From: a virus
Virus record (IMG/VR): IMGVR_UViG_3300009314_000252
Location: 1 to 38,142 of that record
DNA: 38,142 nt
Strand: one strand, 5' to 3'
Within the stretch, counting starts at the first letter, position 1; each line of letters begins with the position of its first letter. A program made the position numbers and the translations under genes. This document shows positions 1 through 5,622 of this stretch, in pieces. The notes under the pieces were generated by a model. It saw only the letters and a program-made list of their open reading frames with translations. It ran no database searches and was not told the DNA's origin.

Positions 1-1
1 A

Positions 2-211
2 TTTACTTCTTGTACTATCTGTCAAGCTGAAAGCCAGCAGAAAAAGATAGCTCGTATAATAGATGATTTTAAGCAGATGAGACTCTGGATCTATATAATG
101 TATAGAATGGAAAGTGAACGTTATATAAAGGAGAATGGTTATGAAAAATACAAAACTCTTGTCTTTTCTTGCGAAGAAAAGCCGACTCTTATTCCTAATG
201 ATAGTGAATAA
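2..211 (+). CDS. C-terminal part of a hypothetical protein (5' end outside window)
   Basis: An open frame enters from the left edge and ends with TAA at 209-211, giving about 69 residues. It starts with a Cys-x2-Cys pair (SCTICQ), then a basic and aromatic helix-like stretch, and ends in an acidic tail. The CxxC may be half of a zinc site completed upstream, but this cannot be seen. It is followed 18 bases later by another short zinc-ribbon gene with its own ribosome site, so it fits a run of small phage accessory genes. No function is recognised. Confidence 0.5.
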   Translation, partial: FTSCTICQAESQQKKIARIIDDFKQMRLWIYIMYRMESERYIKENGYEKYKTLVFSCEEKPTLIPNDSE

Positions 212-229
212 CACTATAAGGAGAATGAA

Positions 230-493
230 ATGAAAACATTTTCTCGTATTGTTATAGGTGTGCTAATTGTAGGTGGTATAATCTGGTCAAGCTGGACATT
301 TAGGTATACTTGTGAAGCGTGCAATAAAGGTATAAATTCTGGCTATCAGTACTGGGATATATGGATATGCGATCCTTGCCACGATATATACGAGTATATG
401 ACAGATAAGCGCTGGACTTATAAAGGTTATACATATTGGGATTGTAATAGAAAGGTTTGGATATATGAAGCCATTACTGGACGAAAAAGGTAG
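230..493 (+). CDS. Small membrane-anchored zinc-ribbon protein
   Basis: This 87-residue protein has one N-terminal hydrophobic segment (about residues 7-24), which could be a signal anchor. It is followed by two CxxC pairs (CEAC and CDPC) about 17 residues apart, the usual layout of a zinc ribbon. The rest is rich in Tyr and Trp. The start is supported by AGGAGAATGAA just upstream. The gene overlaps the next one by 29 bases. No family was recognised; a membrane-bound metal-binding accessory protein is the most that can be inferred. Confidence 0.6.
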   Translation: MKTFSRIVIGVLIVGGIIWSSWTFRYTCEACNKGINSGYQYWDIWICDPCHDIYEYMTDKRWTYKGYTYWDCNRKVWIYEAITGRKR

Positions 494-779
494 ACTGTTC
501 GGGAAAATAAATCTAATAGACTTTATGGTTATAGTCTTTTTGATTAGTCTTACACCTATGCTTTATTATGGTTATAGAATATTAACCGCTAAGAAGAAAC
601 CCTACGAGGAAAAGTTCCATCGTTACTGGTTAGTAGATAGAGTAAGTAATCAAGAATGGAAAGTCTCAAGAGACTACTTTGAAATTATACACCACTACGA
701 AATTGTAGCGATGAAGAATCCTACTATTACAGAAATGTTCAAACATGATTTAAGAAAAATTAAAGAGAAAGAGAAATGA
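465..779 (+). CDS. Single-pass membrane protein, DUF4330-like N-terminus
   Basis: The 104-residue product begins with LLDEKGRLFGKINLIDF and then a hydrophobic segment (about residues 18-38). This combination, a D-x-K-GR-L-F-G-K-I-N-x-x-D motif before a transmembrane helix, recalls the start of DUF4330 proteins; that match is from memory and not searched. The C-terminal 60 residues are charged and probably cytoplasmic or periplasmic. The start overlaps the previous gene by 29 bases and has only a weak ribosome site. Its stop overlaps a 28-codon ORF in ATGA form. Confidence 0.55.
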   Translation: MKPLLDEKGRLFGKINLIDFMVIVFLISLTPMLYYGYRILTAKKKPYEEKFHRYWLVDRVSNQEWKVSRDYFEIIHHYEIVAMKNPTITEMFKHDLRKIKEKEK

Positions 780-862
780 TACTCATAGTATATTATATAA
801 TAGAACACTTTATCGAAGTAGGCGCAAAGATAGGCGCGTTTGTTAGAATGTTTGTTCTTTAA
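776..862 (+). CDS. 28-residue hydrophobic micro-protein
   Basis: The ATG at 776 overlaps the upstream TGA as ATGA, a translational coupling used repeatedly in this genome. The peptide is almost entirely hydrophobic or amphipathic (MILIVYYIIEHFIEVGAKIG and onward) and could lie in a membrane. It stops with TAA at 860-862, immediately before a structured intergenic segment. There is no homology evidence; the call rests on the overlap and the composition. Confidence 0.4.
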   Translation: MILIVYYIIEHFIEVGAKIGAFVRMFVL

Positions 863-863
863 T

Positions 864-1012
864 ATAGGGGTAGTGACGTTCTGGCGTCAGGTAAGAATAG
901 CATCCCGTGAGAAGAGCAGGTTGCTATCAAAGCACCCAGACAATCGCGTCTTCCCGAATAGGAGCACGTAAGTTATTGGAGCAGGGTGGGGAATCCTGCC
1001 TACCCCTTATAC
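864..1012 (+). ncRNA. Candidate structured RNA A (multi-branch fold)
   Basis: This gene-free stretch can fold into a closed multi-branch structure. AGGGGTAG at 866-873 pairs with CTACCCCT at 1000-1007. Directly inside the 5' strand is a hairpin TGACG/CGTCA (874-878 with 885-889), and directly inside the 3' strand is GCAGG/CCTGC (981-985 with 995-999). Between them lie ATAGCA/TGCTAT (897-902 with 922-927) and AGAC/GTCT (938-941 with 948-951). It lacks a T-run, so it is not a simple terminator. It matches no tRNA, tmRNA or riboswitch consensus that I know. It sits just before a lipoprotein gene and could be a leader or a stand-alone RNA. Confidence 0.4.
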
Positions 1013-1025
1013 AATGGGAGGAGAA

Positions 1026-1250
1026 ATGAAAAAGATATTGTTCTTGTGCTTAATGTGTTTAATTCTAAGCGGTTGTCATAGTGTTTCAGTTGATTATGAA
1101 GATGGAAAAACCATATTAAAAGTAGGAACAGTAGGTTGGGGTAATCTTGATTACAATGCTGTCAACGAGGGTTTGCTCAAGGAGAATACCACCTACGAAA
1201 TAATAGAAGTAAAAGAAATAGAAAAAAAGTATGTCACAAAAGAAGACTAA
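1026..1250 (+). CDS. Small lipoprotein
   Basis: From the ATG at 1026 the product is 74 residues. A GGAGGAG ribosome site 5 bases upstream favours this start over one at 1014. The N-terminus is a lipoprotein signal peptide: MKK, a hydrophobic core, then the lipobox LSGC with Cys17 as the lipidated residue. The mature part of about 58 residues is acidic and has no recognised domain. Phage lipoproteins of this size often act in superinfection exclusion or as outer spanins, but neither can be shown here, and the distance from the lysis-like genes argues against a spanin. Confidence 0.65.
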   Translation: MKKILFLCLMCLILSGCHSVSVDYEDGKTILKVGTVGWGNLDYNAVNEGLLKENTTYEIIEVKEIEKKYVTKED

Positions 1251-1274
1251 CCCACCTTTAGAAATGGAGAGGAT

Positions 1275-1520
1275 ATGAAGAAATGCCCTGAATGTAAAAC
1301 AGATATGATACTTACAGATATGCCACAAGCAATATTTACCATTCCCTTTACTAAGGGCAGATTTTGCATATGGGATTGGAACAAAAAAGAATACTGGTGT
1401 GAAGATTGTGCTATTTCCCAAGAAAATTCAAAACAAAAAGAATTACACGATAATATAGCTGACGACATTGGTAGAAAAGCGTATCAAGAAGGTTATGAAG
1501 ACGGAATAAATGAAAGATAA
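1275..1520 (+). CDS. Zinc-ribbon protein with two CxxC pairs
   Basis: The 81-residue product opens with MKKCPECKTDM and has a second pair (WCEDC) near residue 43, forming a classic zinc ribbon. The C-terminal part is a charged helix with the pattern AYQEGYEDGINER. A GGAGAGGAT ribosome site supports the start. The end of the gene overlaps the region upstream of the next start. Function is unknown; small zinc ribbons of this type are frequent in phage accessory regions. Confidence 0.6.
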   Translation: MKKCPECKTDMILTDMPQAIFTIPFTKGRFCIWDWNKKEYWCEDCAISQENSKQKELHDNIADDIGRKAYQEGYEDGINER

Positions 1521-1530
1521 AGGAGTAGCC

Positions 1531-1794
1531 ATGCCTAAACCGAAGAAGAAAGAACATTTTAAGAATAGCGATAGCGAGGCAGTAGATAGCTTTGCTTTCC
1601 GTGAGGGATATAATATTGCTTGTATGGACTGGCAGACCTATCTTGACCAATTTATAAACAGAATTAGTAGAACCGAATTATCTCGTATTGTCGGAAAATA
1701 TATCTATCTAAAAAATGGTGAATGGGTATTACACGACAACGGATGTGATAAAGTCGCCCAAGCTATCCACAATTATATAAAGGAGGGAAAATGA
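1531..1794 (+). CDS. Hypothetical basic protein
   Basis: The ATG at 1531 is preceded by AAGGAG at a normal distance and is preferred over the in-frame ATG at 1510. The product is 87 residues, with a Lys-rich N-terminus (MPKPKKKEHF) and a helical body containing EAVDSFAFREGYNIA. No domain was recognised. The FREGYN segment resembles the AYQEGYEDG segment of the gene just upstream, hinting that the two share a helical element. Its TGA overlaps the next start as ATGA, so the genes are co-translated. Confidence 0.55.
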   Translation: MPKPKKKEHFKNSDSEAVDSFAFREGYNIACMDWQTYLDQFINRISRTELSRIVGKYIYLKNGEWVLHDNGCDKVAQAIHNYIKEGK

Positions 1795-2069
1795 AACACA
1801 AACATGATTGGGAGCAAGGACAAGCAGACGACAAGAGATATATCAAGTGTAAGATCTGTAATAAAGTATCTTTTACGCATAGAGCATCTACGAAGACAAG
1901 AGGTGCCTTTGGTAGAAGCAGGTATAGCTCTGATCCTGTGCCAAAGAAGATCAAAATAAAACCACAGAGAGTTGGTTGGCTGAAGAGACTGTGGAGAAAA
2001 CTATTAAAATTGGCGCGTTGCCAAAAAAATATAGAGGGCAAAAGTGAAAACAGCAGGCCGCTAACCTGA
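1791..2069 (+). CDS. Small zinc-binding protein with basic C-terminus
   Basis: The 92-residue protein starts MKHKHDWEQG and has CKICNK near residue 22 followed by a His at about residue 31. HDW followed by CxxC is a common arrangement in small phage zinc proteins. The C-terminal half is strongly basic (Arg, Lys and Trp), which would suit nucleic-acid or membrane contact. It overlaps the preceding gene by four bases. Its last codons lie inside a predicted RNA hairpin of the following intergenic stretch. Function is unknown. Confidence 0.55.
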   Translation: MKHKHDWEQGQADDKRYIKCKICNKVSFTHRASTKTRGAFGRSRYSSDPVPKKIKIKPQRVGWLKRLWRKLLKLARCQKNIEGKSENSRPLT

Positions 2070-2157
2070 TTCTCCCACGCCTGACTCGCAAAGAGTCATC
2101 GGAGGAGGTCTCATACGCTTGGATAGGTGAGTTACTGATTTTGACCTGTCCGCCCTC
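2034..2157 (+). ncRNA. Candidate structured RNA B
   Basis: A second folded stretch overlaps the end of the upstream gene. GAGGGC (2034-2039) can pair with GCCCTC (2152-2157). Abutting the 3' strand is a long hairpin GGATAGGT/ACCTGTCC (2121-2128 with 2144-2151, one G-U). Inside are CAGG/CCTG (2054-2057 with 2065-2068) and a perfect TGACTC/GAGTCA hairpin with a GCAAA loop (2082-2087 with 2093-2098). There is no T-run. A tRNA was considered and rejected because there is no T-arm or acceptor end. It may be a leader of the exported protein gene at 2180 or an independent RNA. Confidence 0.35.
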
Positions 2158-2179
2158 GCACTAAAAAAAGGAGAAAAGC

Positions 2180-2596
2180 ATGAAGAAAACATTAGTATTG
2201 TGCGTAGTATTTGTAGTTTGTTTTAGTATGTTTGTTTTTGCAGAAGAAGTACCAAAGAACACTCTTGAGTTATCTATATTTGACCGTGTAAATATTATAG
2301 ATATACTCCCAAAACAAGAGGGCCGCATCAAGGCAGGTTTTGTTTCTGACATTGTAGAAAAGATAAAATTAACGAAAGAAGAAAGAGAGGAATTTACTAC
2401 AATAACACCTTCAGGTAGAATTAACTGGGATGAAGAGAGTGCTAAAAAGCATAAAGTAATATACGCTTTTACCAAACATGAAATACCTATCCTAAAAAGT
2501 AGTGTGAAAAAAGCTGACGATAAAAGGAAGATAATTCCTAATAAGGAATTTTTGGCATTACTAGATGCTATAGATGCATTAAAAAAACCAGAATAA
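2180..2596 (+). CDS. Exported hypothetical phage protein
   Basis: The 138-residue product carries a clear Sec signal peptide: MKK, a hydrophobic core to about residue 20, and a probable cleavage site after VFA. The mature part (FDRVNIIDILPKQEGRIKAG and on) resembles a family of small phage proteins whose usual form has an LPKEGN motif followed by helices and no signal peptide; this likeness is from memory. A strong AAAGGAG precedes the start. It is the last gene of the left + strand group and is followed by a bidirectional terminator. Function is unknown, but export to the periplasm is predicted. Confidence 0.65.
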   Translation: MKKTLVLCVVFVVCFSMFVFAEEVPKNTLELSIFDRVNIIDILPKQEGRIKAGFVSDIVEKIKLTKEEREEFTTITPSGRINWDEESAKKHKVIYAFTKHEIPILKSSVKKADDKRKIIPNKEFLALLDAIDALKKPE

Positions 2597-2606
2597 ATAT
2601 AGGAAT

Positions 2607-2640
2607 AAAGGCTGAGGTAATAACAAGCCTCAGCCTTTTT
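2607..2640. terminator. Bidirectional intrinsic terminator between convergent operons
   Basis: AAAGGCTGAGG (2607-2617) and CCTCAGCCTTT (2628-2638) form an 11-bp stem around a 10-base loop. The stem is followed by T's on the + strand, and the matching A's give T's on the - strand. It lies between the stop of the + strand gene at 2596 and the stop of the - strand gene at 2639, so it can end both transcripts. Confidence 0.85.
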
Positions 2641-3304
2641 AGTCTTTGTAAACAGTTACTACAGGACTTGAAGGCCACAAACTCCAAGCAGCCTCACGAG
2701 TTACTTCGCTTTTATAGGTAAGCTTTGCAACTGTTTTTGTAGTAACTCCATTTTCATCAGTTACGATGACAACACCCTCTTCTATAATTTCTTCTTTTAT
2801 CCCTGTATTTTGTATTCCCTTAGACTCAACATCTTCTATTTTTCCCGTAATAGGATTACGAAAGATATTTGTACTAGCACAACCAGTAAGGCCTAGCATT
2901 AAAATCAAAAAGATAATAGATAAAGTAGATGCATGACTTCTACCCTTTTTCCACGGAATCCATGCCCAGGCTCTAACACAATTATACATTGTACTTCGTT
3001 TCCACCAACCAACGCCTAAAACTTTCATGGCTTCTAAAAATATCTTGTCAGATTTCAAACGAGTATATTTCTTTGTAAAATAAAGATAATCATGCACTAC
3101 AGCAGCCTGGGTATACATACCATCAGGCGGGATTAATATCCAAGCAAATCTTGGTACACTAGCAAAGTCTGTTACAAATCCTTTAGGTATTGTTATTACC
3201 TCGGTTGACTCTTTAGAACCTACGTGGTAGTCAAATTCTTTTTCTATTTTCCATAAACGAGCACTAAGCTTTGTTACAGTTAAAGGTTCTGTAAAAGAAC
3301 TCAT
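2639..3304 (-). CDS. DUF1353 protein fused to a lipobox-containing C-terminal segment
   Basis: Residues 1 to about 120 match the DUF1353 family by the motif DFASVPR followed by VVHDYLY, typical of small phage proteins often found near lysis genes. The protein continues into a hydrophobic stretch ending in LTGCAST (about residues 128-144), a perfect lipoprotein box, and then about 75 further residues rich in Val, Thr and Glu. No in-frame ATG with a ribosome site begins a separate lipoprotein, so the read is a true fusion or a lost start. Predicted topology is a cytoplasmic N-part and a periplasmic C-part. The start overlaps the upstream stop as TAATG. Confidence 0.65.
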   Translation of the reverse strand: MSSFTEPLTVTKLSARLWKIEKEFDYHVGSKESTEVITIPKGFVTDFASVPRFAWILIPPDGMYTQAAVVHDYLYFTKKYTRLKSDKIFLEAMKVLGVGWWKRSTMYNCVRAWAWIPWKKGRSHASTLSIIFLILMLGLTGCASTNIFRNPITGKIEDVESKGIQNTGIKEEIIEEGVVIVTDENGVTTKTVAKLTYKSEVTREAAWSLWPSSPVVTVYKD

Positions 3305-3495
3305 TATTTCCCCCTATCTTCTTTTCTGTTCCGGAGTCGTTCTTCTTCTATACCTGCTTCTATCATATTTTTAAGAGCACCTATACTCTCATCAAAAAAA
3401 CTCTGTAATTCGTTAATATGACTGCGCATTTTTTTATAGCGTCTTACGGATAATCTTTTTAGAAAATTATCTTGTTTTATTTTCTTATCAGCCAC
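3304..3495 (-). CDS. Small charged helical protein, probable GTG start
   Basis: I choose the GTG at 3493-3495 because AGGAGG sits 6 bases upstream; longer starts (ATG at 3513 or 3543) lack such a site. The 63-residue product is rich in Lys, Arg and Glu and predicted helical, with no membrane segment. It overlaps the upstream holin-like gene by 19 bases and touches the DUF1353 gene. Its place in the lysis-like cluster suggests an accessory role, but no homology is recognised. Confidence 0.55.
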   Translation of the reverse strand: MADKKIKQDNFLKRLSVRRYKKMRSHINELQSFFDESIGALKNMIEAGIEEERLRNRKEDRGK

Positions 3496-3716
3496 CAGAA
3501 TCCTCCTATACATCCACCCACCATCATCAAAGTTAGAACCCAATTTATCCTTAGCGATTCACACAACTTAACCATCTTATCTCTAAAGTGTGGTCCGTCT
3601 TTGACGTGTTCATCAATGGGTTTTAGGCGGAGTCTTATCATTTCTTCTTGATGTTTAATATAGGTATCAAGTTTATCACCCAACACTTTGAACGCTTGCT
3701 TTATGTCAGGGTCCAT
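3477..3716 (-). CDS. Holin-like (XhlA-type) small membrane protein
   Basis: The 79-residue protein has a charged helical N-terminal part of about 50 residues and one C-terminal transmembrane segment (WVLTLMMVGGCIGGFWWLI) ended by Arg-Lys. This is the architecture of XhlA/haemolysin-like phage proteins that take part in membrane lesions at lysis. The start overlaps the upstream stop as TAATG. No endolysin was recognised nearby, so the lysis role is an inference from topology and position. Confidence 0.5.
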   Translation of the reverse strand: MDPDIKQAFKVLGDKLDTYIKHQEEMIRLRLKPIDEHVKDGPHFRDKMVKLCESLRINWVLTLMMVGGCIGGFWWLIRK

Positions 3717-4069
3717 TATTCCCCCATTTTTTCTTGTATCAAAGTTCTTAATGCCGGTTTATCTATACTGATCGTAGTCATAAAATCATCAAAGTCTGTA
3801 GTAGATTCATCTTCCGGTGTATTAGGGTTGTCGGGTAAATTTATAAAATTAAGTTCAATACTTTCTGTATGTACAAAATTACCATCTATATATCCCTTGC
3901 GAATAGATATATAAGCTGTTTTGTTTATAAAGTGAATTGTCATAGTATCAGCTTTCACCTTATTAACAGTCGGTCTTACTTCCTCTGGTATGTCAATTTC
4001 ATCTGCGCAGTAACCTATGTTAACCAAAAACAGGCAAGTTAACATAAGTAAACCTATAATCTTTTTCAT
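3716..4069 (-). CDS. Small exported protein
   Basis: The ATG at 4069 has a very strong AAGGAGGAGTT ribosome site, so it is preferred over upstream starts. The 117-residue product has a signal peptide (MKKIIGLLMLTCLFLVNIGY, cleavage probably just before CADE or after it). A Cys lies at the end of the core, but the lipobox is poor. The mature part looks beta-rich and acidic. It follows a stretch holding a strong + strand promoter and dyad sites and lies upstream of the holin-like gene. Function is unknown. Confidence 0.6.
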   Translation of the reverse strand: MKKIIGLLMLTCLFLVNIGYCADEIDIPEEVRPTVNKVKADTMTIHFINKTAYISIRKGYIDGNFVHTESIELNFINLPDNPNTPEDESTTDFDDFMTTISIDKPALRTLIQEKMGE

Positions 4070-4086
4070 AACTCCTCCTTTAGTAA

Positions 4087-4110
4087 ATTGTCCTTGACAA
4101 TACATTGTCA
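4087..4110. promoter_or_regulatory. Dyad operator candidate, three ATTGTC half-sites
   Basis: ATTGTC (4087-4092), GACAAT (4096-4101) and ATTGTC (4104-4109) form two overlapping inverted repeats. The right one, TGACAAT-AC-ATTGTCA (4095-4110), is a perfect 7-bp dyad. The site covers the -35 box and most of the spacer of the promoter at 4094-4121, which is where a repressor would act. The protein that would bind is not known. Confidence 0.55.
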
Positions 4111-4121
4111 TGTGGTATAAT
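4094..4121 (+). promoter_or_regulatory. Near-perfect sigma70 promoter facing antisense to the tail genes
   Basis: TTGACA at 4094-4099 and TATAAT at 4116-4121 are both exact consensus, with a 16-base spacer and an extended -10 TG at 4113-4114. It points rightward, and no + strand gene lies downstream, so a transcript would be antisense to the beta-helix protein gene (4157-5614). Chance occurrence is unlikely given the full match and the overlapping dyad, but the AT-rich DNA lowers certainty. Confidence 0.55.
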
Positions 4122-4156
4122 ATCTCCAACACATAATAGACTCCATAAATTTCTGA

Positions 4157-5614
4157 CTAATAGATAACTGTATCATATAAAACTACGTCATGTAATGTAG
4201 TATGAGTATAACTCATTGTTACAGTTAAAGATCTATCTTCAGTCATAGCGACTTCTTGTGTGCTTACTACATAGTCAGGATGGCTTACTGTTATGATATG
4301 AACTAAGTTTCCTGTGCCGTCTGACCATTGAGTAAAGTTTCCTACTGAGGTTTCTTCCTTTTCAACTAAGTATATACTTTCTTGATAACCACAACATTTA
4401 ACCTCACCATTAGCGTCAGTATGAAACGCCCATAATTCTCTTGTGGCATCTTTCTGCCTTATTGAAACACAAGCGTTCTCTAAGGGTGTTGTGCCATCAG
4501 GTTGGTAAACTGTTATATCTAACTTCCTTGTATGAAGCACAGTCCCTTGTCCTGAATATCTTATATTAGCTGTAGGTGCTACTGGATATGTCGTTGTGCC
4601 ATATAAAAGAGCAAGTCCTCCATTTACCCAAATAGGATAGGTCTGATTATCAAATGTACAATCTTTTAACAACAAGACACCTGTAAGACAAGATACTCCA
4701 TACACTCCTGCATCTACATTATCAAAGGTGCAAGTATCAAAGACAGTCATATATTGGTTTAGTTTTCCTGAAAATGTTACATTATCTTTAGAAGTATCAT
4801 AATGTGAAAATGTTGGTTCAGCAGATGACCCACCACCTACTACTACTTCTCCAGCCATATCTGTAAATGTGCAATTTGTAAACTTAGCAGAAGTCCCATA
4901 ATAAAGAAGAACTCGATTTATCCCGTCAAAAGTGCAATCTTCAAAAGTCCACTTTGACATATCCGTATAGTAAAGTAGCATTGAACCAAACCCTGCTGTC
5001 GCACCGCTACCCTTCCAAGTCACATTATTAAAAGTGTGTGCAACAGAAGGGCCTTTACAACTGGAATTACCCCCTTGAAATGTATAAATTATATAATGAG
5101 TATTAAGTATCATATCTTGAAATGTAACATAATCCCAATCCCAAGGAGTTGTGTCATACATATACCAGTAGACGTGACTCATATTTTGGAAGATTATCTC
5201 GTTACCAGCCGTGCCGTTACAATGAATTGTTCCAAAGAAAAATATTCTACCTTGATTACTTCTATTCGTATCAAGGTCGTGAGTTGTATTAGGGGCTATG
5301 TTGTAAGTAGATCCACTACCTATATCCAAACAAGGTGAAACATTTGCAGTAATGTTCCAGTTGATCGTATCTCCGTCTGTTGAGGTTAGCACCACCCCAC
5401 TTGATAACTCTATCTCTCTATTTCCACCGACAGTAAAAACTTGTCCAGCACTTCCGAATACACCAGCGTCGTTTACAGCAGTAACTAAGTCGTCCCAAGT
5501 TCCTGTGCCTGAAGTTATATCTATCTTAGTCGCTGTTACCGTGACATTAAAAGCTGCGTGGGCTGTCGCTGTCAGCATTACTAAGAATATGATAGTTAAA
5601 ACTGCCTTACGCAT
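4157..5614 (-). CDS. Exported parallel beta-helix protein (tail-spike-like)
   Basis: The 485-residue protein starts with a Sec signal peptide (MRKAVLTIIFLVMLTATAHA, cleavage after AHA). Residues of about 90-345 show repeating short strands with Asn, Thr, Cys and aromatic stacks (patterns like FTNCTF, FEDCTF, FDTCTF) typical of right-handed beta-helices in pectate-lyase-fold tail spikes. Residues of about 370-475 look like an Ig-like or carboxypeptidase-regulatory domain (VYQPDGTTPLENACVSI). It directly follows the large fibre-like gene and is likely a surface adhesin or spike. A cleavable signal peptide is odd for a virion protein assembled in the cytoplasm. Confidence 0.65.
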   Translation of the reverse strand: MRKAVLTIIFLVMLTATAHAAFNVTVTATKIDITSGTGTWDDLVTAVNDAGVFGSAGQVFTVGGNREIELSSGVVLTSTDGDTINWNITANVSPCLDIGSGSTYNIAPNTTHDLDTNRSNQGRIFFFGTIHCNGTAGNEIIFQNMSHVYWYMYDTTPWDWDYVTFQDMILNTHYIIYTFQGGNSSCKGPSVAHTFNNVTWKGSGATAGFGSMLLYYTDMSKWTFEDCTFDGINRVLLYYGTSAKFTNCTFTDMAGEVVVGGGSSAEPTFSHYDTSKDNVTFSGKLNQYMTVFDTCTFDNVDAGVYGVSCLTGVLLLKDCTFDNQTYPIWVNGGLALLYGTTTYPVAPTANIRYSGQGTVLHTRKLDITVYQPDGTTPLENACVSIRQKDATRELWAFHTDANGEVKCCGYQESIYLVEKEETSVGNFTQWSDGTGNLVHIITVSHPDYVVSTQEVAMTEDRSLTVTMSYTHTTLHDVVLYDTVIY

Positions 5615-5622
5615 TATTCTCC

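Noticed and set aside
2042-2179. tRNA in the intergenic stretch before 2180
   Set aside because: The hairpins do not give a 7-bp acceptor stem, a T-arm with TTCRA or a proper anticodon loop.
3304-3543. Longer ATG starts for the small charged protein at 3304
   Set aside because: They lack a ribosome site, while GTG at 3495 has AGGAGG at the right distance.
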